Assembly: GCF_021917145.1 (NCBI RefSeq)
Contig: NC_061062.1
Span: forward strand, 3,197,063-3,261,062
Length of the DNA stretch: 64,000 nucleotides
Direction: 5' to 3'
From: Hypomesus transpacificus
Taxonomy: Eukaryota; Chordata; Actinopteri; Osmeriformes; Osmeridae
The translations under genes were made by a program, and so were the position numbers. This document shows positions 38,401 to 51,516 of the stretch, in pieces. Every line of letters starts with the position of its first letter. Position 1 is the stretch's first letter. The notes under the pieces are model-generated. The model worked only from the letters and a program-made list of their open reading frames with translations. It was not told the origin of the DNA and made no database searches.

Positions 38401-41400
38401 CACTAATGCCTGGCTGCCTGGCTGGAATGCCCCGAGTGCAGCCGGCTCCTGTAACAGGGGGGCCAGGACAGCCAGGTTCCATACAGGAGCTCCTTAGACA
38501 GGCAGGTTTTCAGTTCCCTACAGTAATGCCAAGAGGCTACTGTAAAGTACTCTGTGCGTAACCTGTAACACGGTCTGGTGCTGTGGGTCCCTGGGGTGTG
38601 GCTCAGGTTACAATGTGTTCCACATGCTCTCTTTAGGTGCCAGGGAACAAGACAAAGTACAACCTCTTTTGTGGGCCCTGCTGTTTGATCTCCAAAAGGA
38701 TGTGAATAGGCACAGTCTATTTGTCTGTATCACGTATCCCACCTGGCCTATACAATCCCTACACACAGTCCCTATACGCCCAGGTACAGAGGGGATGCGG
38801 GTACCAAGTGGGATTCCCGGCCTCTGCCCCGGGCTCCCACCGCAGAAACACAGGGCCAGGATCAGTTTCAGGAACTCACCGGCTTGCGTGGGAATTACAC
38901 GAGGAGATGAAACGGTTACCGTGGCGGCCATGCATGGTTACCGTGGTGGCCATGCAACTAGATCTGAGTGTTCGTTGTCCAGACGACATGGTAGTTTGAC
39001 GCTCTGTTGAAACGAACAGGCGATATACCATCTGTAAAACACAACACACCCCACAACACTCCCTACCAGGATTGCCATTTCATGTCACTTTATTTATTTT
39101 TTTAAAGAAAGGAGACAAACATTTTGTTTTAACAAAACAATCAAGAAATCCACAGTAGCTCTCGTTGTTGCACTTCAACATTTCACTGTACAGCACTTCT
39201 ACAAAACACAGAAGAAAAAAAAAAAGCTAAATGAAATGAAAGACAAATGTTTTAACGGGGTGTTCCCAGATTACAAGTCTGTTTCAGTAGTCACCAACTG
39301 AAGTTGTTAGTTGTTTGTGGAGCTTACAGGCCCGACACCTTGAAACTGTCAGAGTCCAACGTGCATTGGATGGGGACATGGTTGGAGGTTTGTTTCAGTG
39401 AAGCCAATTAGGGACCAGTAGTGAACATGACCCTCCGATGCACAGAGCTTCTCCTTGTCCATCTGAACTGAAGACGTTGGCTCTGACCTTTACAGGAGCC
39501 TTCCTAAGACAAAGATGGCTCTGGTTTTCAGAGGTGAAACCTCAACATCAGCCACGCTACTCCAGGCGCTAGACTGATGGAGCTTCTGAAACACGTAACG
39601 TCCTTCCACAGTGATGATTTGGCAAAGTACAGTTAGCTACTGGACACGGTGTTACCATAGCTACAGCCCCGCTGTTCAGATGTCAGCCTATTGTCTTGTA
39701 AAACAAGAATAATTAATCCTCTCCTTGTCTCTCCTGTATAGCTCCTCTTTACAAATACATTGTATCGTACATATATCTACCTTTTTCTGAATTCATTCAA
39801 TCATTCATACTATTTTAATAATGTGAAGATAGAAAATACCTCTAGTCTTATATTTTTTGCACTTTTTTAAGATTTTCAAGGTCCTGAAATTTTCCGAACT
39901 AAAAAATAACAATTTGTTTGTATTTACAAAAACGAATAGATTTCATAAAATAGCAGTGATTGTGTTGTCTATATATTGCTCTCTATGGTTTTCATCGTCA
40001 GTTCTGTGTGCTGGTGCAGTAGTAGATATACGCACACACACTCCCAGACAGACATCCACAAGGAGCAGGAAGAGGGAAAGCAGTGGTTTGCTGTCTGTTG
40101 TATGAACATGGCTTTAAGACTGAGGAATGCATGGATTGGATAGCATGCTATACTTGATTGTCATACAGCAATAGACAGTGATTGTTTTGGTTTTGAAGTA
40201 ATGAGAGTCGTAGTTCGATTTTGTGGCGTTCATACATTCATACTGTTGGCTGTCTCAGGACAGTGTAGGTGTCTGTGTGTGTAGCTGTGCTTGCGTATCT
40301 GTGTGTGTGCTTGAGTATCTCTGTGTGTGTGTGTGTGCGCATGTCTCGATTCAAATACTCAAGTGATTCCTTAGGAGAAATGGAACCTACAGTTTAGAAA
40401 ACAGTGGCTCACTACCCGTAACCCACTCATCTTCCCACAATCAGGCAGTACAGAGAGAGTGGTGCCCTCCGCCCCCGCCGCCCCGTCTCTCTCTCTATTG
40501 GCATCTGAACTTCCAGTTCTATGGTGGCTTCTTCAGCCATACTGTTACTGGCACTGAAAGAGAATCAAGATACAACCAATGTTTTCGTGCGCGCGTGTCG
40601 GTTTACAGCAAAAACATTGAGCTGTCACGTAACCCCCCTAGCCCCCCCCATCACGTACAATCACAGACACAAAAGGTGTGCTGAGTAACAGCAGAAAGAA
40701 CGCGAGAGTTTGCACCACCTCAGCCAACAGCTGTTGCAGTGTGTCCGTTAACAAGGCCTATCTGAACCGCCCCACGTCTCCTCTCTCTCTCTGGGAAACA
40801 AGGCTCTTCATTGGGCGGTGGCGGGGCGGGGGTGGGGTCGCTCGATGGGTCAGGTAAGGGAGAGGCAAGGCTAGGAACGGCAGGATGAAGGGGAGGAGGG
40901 TGTCAGCTTTTCAAATGTTATTTACAGCAGTAGGTGACGTGCTCAAGGTCGCTCCAGGAACCAGATCTCGTTGTGTCGCACGGCGGCGGCCGGGTTTGTG
41001 TAGCCCGCCACGATGAACGAGTCGCTCACGCAGGTGTCTGGCAAGCCCAGGATCTCGGCCATGGTCCGGATCTCGTTGATGATGGTGACCTCGTTGGTGG
41101 CTCCGCCAAACGCTCTGACGTGGAGAAAGAGAGACAGAGAGAGAGACAGAGAGAGAGTCAGAGAGAGAGACAGAGACACAGAGAGAGACACAGCGAGAGA
41201 GACAGAGAGAGATTGATTACATCTCTCCCCTACCCCAGTGTGGGGCCCACCCTGTCAGGCTTTGCCGCCGCACTAGCACAGCTCCTGGTACCTGGTGTAG
41301 GCGATGATGGCCGGCCACTCCTCTATCACCACGTCTGTGTCCAACGCCTGGGGCGGCTGGGCCTGGTGCTCAGGGGGGAGGTAGTATGCCACCGTCACCT

Positions 41401-44400
41401 CCCTGAACAGCGTGGACTGGTCCTGGTTGGTCCGCACCACCGTCACGATGGGGATGGTCATACCCAGGTAGTTACCTGAGGGCCGGACAGAGAGATGGTG
41501 GGGGGAGTAAACAAGCTGTGTGTGTGTGACAGAGAGTGAGAGGAGAACATGTGTGTGTGACAGAGAGTGAGAGGAGAACGCGCGTGTGTGTGACAGAGAG
41601 TGAGAGGAGAACGCGTGTGTGTGTGTGTGTGACAGAGAGTGAAAGGAGAACGTGTGTGTGTGACAGAGAGTGAGAGGAGAATGCGTGTGTGTGTGACAGA
41701 GAGTGAGAGGAGAACGCGTGTGTGTGTGACAGAGAGAGTGAGAGGAGAGAGCGTGTGTGTGTGTGAGACAGAGAGAGGGAGAGGAGAACATGTGTGTGTG
41801 TGTGAGACAGAGAGAGTGAGAGGAGAGAGCGTGTGTGTGTGTGAGACAGAGAGAGGGAGAGGAGAACATGTGTGTGAGACAGAGTGTGTGTGAGACAGAG
41901 AGAGTGAGAGGAGAGCGTGTGTGTGTGTGTGTGTGAGACAGAGAGAGGGAGAGGAGAACGTGTGTGTGTGTGTGTGTGTGTGTGAGACAGAGAGAGGGAG
42001 AGGAGAACGTGTGTGTGTGTGTGTGTGAGACAGAGAGAGTGAGAGGACTGACCACTGGTGTTCTGCTGGCAGATGTATCTCATGATCTTCATGAAGCCGT
42101 AGCAGATGCTCTGTTCATACGTCTCCTCTTGGATTGTGATGCACGCCCAGTGGGCTTTCTCATAGTGCCGCTTCTCCCACAGCGCGTCCCCGCACTACAC
42201 GCACACACACACACACACACTCTTAAACATTCTCAGATATTGTTTTCTGGGACAATCAAGCTAGTAATACCCACCAGAGTCCTGTGACGTGTGTCTCTCC
42301 TGTGTTTAACCCTCTTCCTGGACAGGCCTAGATGGCTTATCCGCCTTGGGGATCCTCCTCACATCAGATCAATTAGAAACACCAAATTTCCCAGCCCATC
42401 ATAACACTTGTCTCACTTATCTCTCTGGTCTGTTTCTGGTCTCTCTCTCTCTGGTTTCTTTCTGCACTCTCTCTCGTCTCACTGTCTCTCCCTGGCGTCT
42501 CTCTCTCTGGTTTATCTCCATGTCCTCTCCCTGTCTCTCAGGTCTCTCCCTGCAGCCTCTCTCTCTGGTTTATCTCCATGTCCTCTCCCTGTCTCTCAGG
42601 TCTCTCCCTGCAGTCTCTCTCTCTGGTTTATCTCCATGTCCTCTCCCTGTCTCTCAGGTCTCTCCCTGCAGCCTCTCTGGTCTCTCTCTCCACAGCCTTA
42701 GAGTGGAATTTGAGTGGCCTAGTTTGGATTCTATTAAAAGCCACTGATATTAAGTGGAGGTTCAGGTTGCTTAACATCTGTGTGATGTGAACAAGGAGGC
42801 CCTTTTCAGGAAATTGAAACTAAAGTAGCCTAGATTTGGAAGGGTGCATGCGTGCGGTCTCTGTGGGGTGTATGGGACTGTGGGGCATAGTGAGGTCATG
42901 TGATTACCCTGTTTGACCCCCCCCCACCCTCCTCCAGCCCAGCTAGAACCAAGGGAACCAGACAGTTGAACAGTGACAGAACAGCTGGACGTCTGTCCAC
43001 GGGTCTTTCTAGACTGACCTTGTCGTTGCGTGTGAGGAGGGTGAAGGGAACCCTCTCCCTGCTGTGGTGACCGTCGTTGTTTGTGGTCAGCTGGTGGATG
43101 GGTTCAGCCATGTCTGGAGGGGGGAGGAGAAGAGAGGGAGGAAGAGGAGGAGAGGGGGAGGAGGAGGAGGAGGAGAAGAGGGGGAGGAGGAGAAGAGGGG
43201 GAGGAGGAGAAGAGAGGGAGGAGGAGGAGGAGAAGAGAGGGAGGAGGAGGAGGAGGAGAAGAGAGGGAGGAGGAGGAGAAGAGGGGGAGGAGGAGGAGGA
43301 GGAGGAGGAGGAGAAGAGGGGGAGGAGGAGGAGGAGAAGAGAGGGAGGAGGAGGAGAAGAGGGGGAGGAGGAGGAGGAGGAGAAGAGGGGGAGGAGGAGG
43401 AGGAGAAGAGAGGGAGGAGGAGGAGGAGAAGAGAGGGAGGAGGAGGAGGAGGAGGAGGAGAAGAGAGGGAGGAGGAGGAGAAGAGAGGGAGGAGTAGGAG
43501 GAGGAGAAGAGGGGGAGGAGGAGGAGGAGGAGAAGGAGAAGAGAGGGAGGAGGAGGAGGAGGAGGAGAAGAGAGGGAGGAGGAGAAGAGGGGGAGGAGTA
43601 GGAGGAGGAGAAGAGGGGGAGGAGGAGGAGGAGAAGAGGGGGAGGAGGAGGAGGAGGAGAAGGAGAAGAGGGGGAGGAGGAGGAGAAGAAGAGGGGGAGG
43701 AGGAGAAGGAGAAGAGAGGGAGGAGGAGAAGGAGAAGAGAGGGAGGAGGAGAAGAGGGGGAGGAAGAGAAGAGGGGGAGGAGGAGGAGAAGAGGGGGAGG
43801 AGGAGGAGAAGGAGAAGAGGGGGAGGAAGAGAAGAGGGGGAGGAGGAGGAGAAGAGGGGGAGGAGGAGGGGGGGGGGGGGTGTCAGCATTTTTAAAATCT
43901 TATTTACGGCAGTAATCTCTCAGGCAACGCAGTCTTCCTGGGGTTGTGTGTTTGTTTACGGCGGTGTTTAAACCAAGATTGACGTCCTGTAGTCTAATTC
44001 CTATGCTGACCCCGAATGTTCTAGAAACAAAACTCAGCATCTCTTAGCAGCGTGCTTGGAGATAGGCCACCTAGAGCCAGCACCCGAGCCTGCTCTGCTG
44101 TCCCCTGTCCAGACCAGGTTCAGCAGTGGCCTGGGGCTCCAATCACAACTCCTTATGCAGTTTGCTTAAGGAGTCTTTTCCTTTAACTATTGTTCTATTT
44201 ATTTAGCTTTGTTTTATTTTGCTGCTAGTGCTTTGGATTAGTATTTGATTTTACTTTTCTACTCAGTTGTTGCTTGCCGTGTCGTCATTGTTCAGGATCA
44301 AATCAAATGTTATTTGTTCAGACCCTTTTTCTTTTTTTTGTTAACAAGCGATGACACGTTCCCATACCCTCGTAGAACTGCACCCAAACCAACCAACACC

Positions 44401-45397
44401 CTCAAGGCCAAGGAAACGGCTGAGCTTGTGTTCAGCTGTGCGCATGAAGAATAAACCACTTTGACTTGTGAGCTCCGTGGGTCGGGCGGTGCCAGGCGGG
44501 GGGGTGGGGTGGGGGGGGCATAGCGTGAGAACAACTGTGCCACCCCATGCTGCCAAACTCACAGGGCAGTGGGCCAGAGAGAGATGATGATCAACAATGA
44601 CAGACAGGAGGAGGGGGGGGGGGGGGTAGGGGTAGGCAGGAGGACAAAAACACACACACCCCATACACACAGCTGCCCTGTAATGGTCCCTCCACCACCA
44701 GGCTCTCTTAGACAGACATCAGACCTCACCGACCAGAGAACCCCCCCCGGCCAGCCTCTTCCAGTCAGACAGAAAGACCCGCCCCCCCCCCCCCCCCCCG
44801 GCCAGCCTCCTCCAGTCAGACAGAAAGACCCTGCCCCCCCCCCCCCCCCCCGGCCAGCCTCCTCCAGTCAGACAGAAAGACCCTGCCCCCCCCCCCCCCC
44901 CCGGCCAGCCTCCTCCAGTCAGACAGAAAGACCAGGCGTGATCCTGAGAGCAGCCCCCCTCTGGGTGAAACCCCCTCTGCAGAGGAAACGGCCCCGGTTC
45001 GTCTTCACAGGTTTGCTAGCTGTGCAAGACGGGTGTTTGCTGTGGCGACCACGGCAGATACAGGTACCTGTTGTAGCTGTATGTACACATGAGATATGGT
45101 CAGCGCGTGACCATATCTTTCTACTCCAGTTTCTACTCCAGTAGTGTAGGGTCAACATGGTTAACACTGTCAATCATTGATCGGGAGGGTGGCTTGGAAA
45201 ATAGACCCTGTGTGTGTGTGTTTGCCCAGTGCGGAACAGGGAAATGTATCCCTATTGGTGTAGCTTCACTGTGTCTGGTGTTACTAGTAGCCAGTCAAGT
45301 TGGCTACTTCACACACACACAGACACACAGACACACACACCTACCCAGGTCCTACAGGCCTTCAACTTGCACATACACACACCCCCTGCACCTATTT

Positions 45398-45466
<69 letters not shown>

Positions 45467-48400
45467 CTCCTAGATCTGTCCCCACCATGACTCTGGAGTA
45501 AAAACTCATGTACTAGCACAGCCACACTGCCTAGGAGAGAGTAGCTGAACTGAGATATCAAACCAGAATGACTTCAGGCCTATCTTCAGATCACACACTC
45601 TCTATAGTCCGATATCAGTTTCCATCTAAATTTAAAGAGAACTGCGATACAGAGATAGGGAGTGATATGGACTGGAAATGATTCATCCAAAAGGGTTGTC
45701 TTTCATCGTGATGAAAATGTTAACCCTTATTTGGCTTGAGCTTGTTTTTATTATAAAGAAACTTAGGTAGTAGGACTTACAAACTCTTTCAGTAGAACCA
45801 ACAGGAGTTGTGGAGAGAAGCCAATGCCTGTATAAGAGAAGGAATGGCTGCTTTGTTGTTCGGGTGCAAGTTGGTGTAACATAACATCAGAACGGAGAGA
45901 TACCAGGCTTAAAAAGAGGCATTTGTTGAGAAGGCTACATGACTGGGCTGTTTGCGTATTCACTTAATCAATAAACCAACTGTTTTCCAGGCTGAGGTCT
46001 TGATGGCTGTTTACCAGGCTTAGCTCTAGTTGTTATTTTCCACCAAGAACAACATTCTGAGAAGTGACTTGTTTTCAGAACTATGAATTCTGGGGTTGTG
46101 TGTGCCAGGTACATGGCTGTAAAGGCTGCTCTGAAATCATGGCTGCATGAACTAATCTGGGGGGTGATTGGCCTCAATCTGTTGCATTTGCAGAGTAAAC
46201 CTCTCAGTCTGAACAGTGGGACTATTTGAGAACTGCTTCAGGCCTTGAAATACGGCGTTTCGGATCTCCTTCCTGCTCCTGTCACTGCTGATACGACAGT
46301 TGTAAATAAACAAAAATAACGACCGCAATTCTCTTTGATTCGTCTGTAGTTTTCATGCCACCTTTTGGTATTGCCTCCATTCCTGCTCTGCTAGGAACCC
46401 ACGACAGAGGTGGTACCAAAAATACAATCATTTATCCGGATTTGCCAGATGAAAGCCCCCAAAAGTAGGACCCAAACTAATTGGGTCGAGTGGGTGCCAC
46501 ACCCTGGAACAGCCCCGTGAGTGCACACATGCTTTAAGCCCTACAGCACAGTAAAGAGGTTTACCCTAGCTTTCTCCACTGTCATGACCCTCCTATTTCA
46601 GGACTGGATTTAACAGCCAACTGTTCAGCACCAAAACATACGAACCAGACTAATCCTTGCAGCTATAAAGCCCTATCTATTTGCTCCATGCTATTATTCT
46701 ACAGGCTTTCAGGCTTTCCTTTCCATCAAACATTTTCTTCTGTTCAGTTTCTCAGAACACCACAACTCGATCTGCTTTCTAATTTTCTGCTCTGCCTTGC
46801 ATTTGCACTATTTGTATGTCGCTTCGGATCAAAGCGTCTGCTAAATGACTCGAATGTAAAAGGTAAATTATATACTGGCACGAAGCCTCGACCGTCTTGC
46901 CAGCTAACCAGACAACCACACAGCCAGCCAGCCAGCCAGCCAGCCACACAGCCAGCCAGCCAGCCACACAGCCAGCCAGCCAGCCAACCACACAGCCAGC
47001 CAGCCAACCACACAGCCAGCCAGCCAACCACACAGCCAGCCAGCCACACAGCCAGCCAGCCAGCCCCACAGCCAGCCAGCCAGCCCCACAGCCAGTCAGT
47101 CACACAGCCAGCCAGCCACACAGCCAGACTGCAGGGATCCCTCCTTGGGTTGTGACCTACGAGACCGCTGTGTTGAGAGCCAGAGACCCTCAGCATCCCC
47201 CGGCCCTCAGCACCCCCCAGCCCTCAGCACTCCCTAGCCCTCCCCTAGCCCTCAGCACCCCCCAGCCCCTAGCCCTCCCCAGCCCCTAGCCTTCAGCACC
47301 CCCCAGCCCTCAGCACCCCCTAGCCCTCTCCAGCCCTCAGCACCCCCTAGCCCTCCCCAGCCCTCAGCACCCCGTAGCCCTCCCCAGCCCTCAGCACCCC
47401 CTAGCCCTCCCCAGTCGTCAGCACCCCCTAGCCCTCCCCAGCCCTCAGCACCCCCTAGCCCTCCCCAGCCCTCAGCACCCCCTAGCCCTCCCCAGTCGTC
47501 AGCACCCCCTAGCCCTCCCCAGTCGTCAGCACCCCCTAGCCCTCCCCAGCCCTCAGCACCCCCTAGCCCTCCCCAGCCCTCAGCACCCCCTAGCCCTCCC
47601 CAGCCCTCAGCACCCCCTAGCCCTCCCCAGTCGTCAGCACCCCCTAGCCCTCCCCAGTCGTCAGCACCCCCTAGCCCTCCCCAGGCCAGCTGTGTTTCCC
47701 TCCTCTCCATGGCCCTGCCATGTTCAGGCCTTGTGCTCTACTCAGCTCACCCTGTCTGCATTCCACAGGCTGTGGAAGTAGGTCAGATCAACTCGCCTCT
47801 GCTGCTCTGCCCCTGGGCAGGGGCGTTCTAGTTCAAATCCAGGCTCTGTTCATAAACACACACACACACCAGGCTGTGGCTGGCTGGCGTACTGAACTGA
47901 GCGACAGAAAGAGAGGGTATGTCACACTTGTCCGACTGGAATGACAGGCTTCATTTAGGCACACGAGAAAGGGTCAGTCCTGTTTGTCTGACTCCTCATA
48001 ACCTCCTGGGGGAGCTGTCTCTGTTAAGATTTGTATATGTTAAGTGTTTGCACCTCCCTGCCACAGTCAATTCCGTGTTTGTATAACATACATGGCGAAT
48101 AAACCGAATTATGATTCTGATTCTTAGTCACGGTCTACCATCACCGCCCTGCAGGCTGAGGCAAACTGTCCTTACTCATCCTCATGACCTAACCTTTATG
48201 GAGTTCTGTGCTAGTTGGGTCTCTTAAATGTTATGACCACACCAGTGAACGGGTCATCCCTGCTTTGTCCAAAATACTTCAACAACACCTGATTTATTTA
48301 CAAGGAAATTCCAAACTTACCACGCATCACATCAACACAAGGCAGCTTGCTTCCTGAATCCAGGTTATTCACTCGGGAGATTTAGACAAGATGTAGTTAA

Positions 48401-51337
48401 GCAGCTATTGTCGGCTTCTGACAGGGCAGAAGGCTGCTGTGTTACCCCACACGCTTAGGTTCAGGTTGGTTCACGAGCAGTAATATATATGAGCAGTATT
48501 GTGGCGTTGCAATATGTTCTGAGCTGTAGGCCTGCGCTTTAAACACTAATTGTATGTCGGCAAACAGTATAATATCTGTGGCCCTTTTTTTTCTGGTGGA
48601 GTCTGATGGCTGAACGGTTAGGGAATCGCGCTATTACTCAGAAGGGTGCCGGTTTGATTCCTGGCCGTGCCAAATGACGTTGTGTCCTTGGGCAAGGCAC
48701 TTCACCCTACTTGCCTCGGGGGGAATGTCCCGGTACTTACTGTAAGTCGCTCTGGATAAGAGCGTCTGCAAAATTACTAAATGTAATGTAAATGTGGTGG
48801 ACCAGTGTGTCGCTGTCATCGTCAGCCCTGCCTGGAAATGCTTTGTCCTGGATTCTAGACTGGGGCAAAAGAAAGGTACAAAAGGGGAAGGTGTTCTTCA
48901 GATCTGGAAATGGGGTTACTAAAACACAATGAATTGGGCTAATAATAACTTTTGGTAAACACACTACACTGTGGACAATGCAAGGCTTCACCTTTAGTAG
49001 CCAGCTACATTGCAGTCAGAACTTTCTGACAGTGTTTTATTGATAGTTGTTGCAAAGTAGCAACTTGATACCACGGTTGCAGCCGATTGTGTTTATGTGA
49101 TCGTTCAATTGAATTCACTCACTCGTTCTTCCAAATCCGGTGCAAAAATAACATTAGCAATACTACTGACACAATGTGTTTTGATTTGACAGCGCTTGCA
49201 GTTTTAGTTCGATTTGTAGATCATTTTGCTTGCAGGAATCTAGGAATCTGGATGGAACAGGAAATTAAAACAAAGTAGACCCACGGTTTATAGCCGCATT
49301 ATTGTTGTCATAATATAGCCATACAGTGCCAGCCATTTTGTTTCTACTGTACTCTTCCCACAGCCTGTGTCAATTCATACCATATTCAGTTATATTCCTA
49401 ACCTAGTGTGTACTTTCACCCTGGCACGGTTTACCTGTAGGAACCTCCACTTGGTGTCCTCGCGCTACATCCTGCCAATAACGCAGCAGTTGGTTATCGT
49501 CGTCCATAGTCTCCCCCTCTCCCTCCATGCTGCCATTGCCCGAATCTGACAGCTGGTCTTCCGAAAAAGATTCGAGGTCTTCTAGTGTTATCATCCCATG
49601 TTGGGGTCCAAAATCAGACCCGTCGCCTCCACCTCCACTGCTCATACGACAACCACCAGGGTCCATTATCGTATCCCTACTCTATCCCTGAATACGTGCA
49701 GCTCAGCTCTGCAGAATAGGTCAGCTAATACTGGGTCTACTCTAAGACCTTTACGATATTGTGTTTAAATATCAGTGTGTCAGAGTTGACAGTGTATCTT
49801 GTCAGAGTGGAGACACTTGGCAATTTTCTGACGGGTAATATCCGTTTTAAGAAAACTTTGTGTTCATAGCCTAGGCTACCAGTCAGAGCGCTGATCGCGA
49901 CGCTTGCATGCAGCCATTCTACTTTCTTTGCAGAATATATCTGGTCTTAACAGATACGCTATTTAAGTTGCCTTAATATTGGTCTTTCGGTAGGCTATAA
50001 GTTAACACTGACCTCGATCTGTCCGTGAGTACGTGACGCTTTTTGTGGACTGGTGAACTTGATGTTTATAAGAGACGAAGGAAAACCACGTGATACAATA
50101 TGCTACGCTCTTCACATTGGTCCCGCCCTTCCCAGTCCGTGGATAGAGCGCTTGGAGTTCGATCTCCAGTATTTACAGAAGACACACGCTTGTGCTACTG
50201 AGCACAGTTATTACTCCCCAACGGCTTTCACGTGTATTACAAACAATATTAGATTTTTATAACACATACACAAACGAACAGGGCATCAAACGAATGTTCA
50301 ACTGTTCAGTTGTGTTGCCTCAAGTGAACTGTAGATCAGCGCGTTGGGGTACACGACGCTTGTTATTTTTTATTCATTATTTATTTAAAAGAAAATGTTA
50401 TAACAAATAACTTTTACACTTTAAGGAAGTTATGAATCAATGTCAAACATTACTATGACCACCAATCACTGCAGTGGACGAGAGACATGAGGGCTCAGAC
50501 TATGTACGTGTGCTTTTGTGTCACGCAAATGACTCCCTGTTGTGTTTGAGCGAGTGCGCGGATAAGGATGTAGGGATTTTCAACGGCTGTGATGCAGGCT
50601 GTCCCCACCATGCTGCAGTCTCCATTAGACACGTACAGACAGAGGAGCAGATTATGTAACACTGTGTATTCCACCATGCGCGAGGGTGCAGGCAAGGCAC
50701 TGATAGGCCCATCTGTTTGCCTGTATGTCAGTGTGTCTCCTTGCCCACATAGGGATTTGAGAGAGTTAACATGTTGTCACCTGAGGAGGACGTTGTTGGA
50801 TCTGGTCTCTTGATTGATTGTGAAAGATATGACTGTTGTCTGATGTACCTGAGCATACGAATCAAGGAGAAATGATTGGAAACAACCTTCATCTGTGGCT
50901 GAGTCCATATTGATACCCTTCTCCTGTTAGCTTTGCCTTGATGATGATGTCAGTGTTGAGCATCAGTTCATGGCACGCTGGCTGTGCGTCCATTGGGTGC
51001 AGAACTGTGGGTAAGCATTCTGCGTCTTCCGTTATTAATAGCTTCCAAGTCAACTGGCTGTCGGATTGGTTCTCCTCGTCGCCCAAGCTCCGCCTCGTCC
51101 AATCAGATCTCTGTCTGCCTGTCCCACAGAGTGCACTCTGTAACCCCTCCGTGGGCGTTTGCTCTTGATGTGCGCTGCTCACCCTCCTCTCCTTGTTCTC
51201 CTCCACCTTCCCTCATCACGTCCTCGTCCGGCGGCCAGTAGAGCTGATCTGTGTCTGGGACTGAGCATGTGAGGGGTGACGGTGGGTGAAGAGAACCCTG
51301 GAGATGGAATCTGTCTGTCCGTCCGTCCGTCCGTCCG

Positions 51338-51400
<63 letters not shown>

Positions 51401-51428
51401 GTCTCTCTCTCTCTCTCTCTCTCTCTCC

Positions 51429-51516
<88 letters not shown>

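Larger units (their letters stand above)
43871..49434. other. SOUL-gene intron 1 (within fancm intron 4)
   Basis: No coding signal. It holds poly-C minisatellites (44.7 kb), a long CA run (45.4 kb), a CAGC-type array (46.9 kb), a 27-bp C-rich array (47.2-47.7 kb) and SINE copies at 46.8 and 48.6 kb. Confidence 0.65.

Noticed and set aside
43064..43915. Long Glu/Arg/Gly-rich and Pro/Leu/Ser-rich open frames on both strands
   Set aside because: A (GGA)n tract has no stop codon in any of three + frames. The real coding part here is only SOUL-gene exon 2 (43019-43113).
47252..47710. Gly/Trp-rich minus-strand open frame
   Set aside because: It is a product of the 27-bp C-rich minisatellite.
50889..51206. 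105-residue minus-strand open frame
   Set aside because: Part of it ([11 protein letters not shown]) looks protein-like and a CCCACAG acceptor is nearby. There is no donor, no partner exon and no family I recognise.
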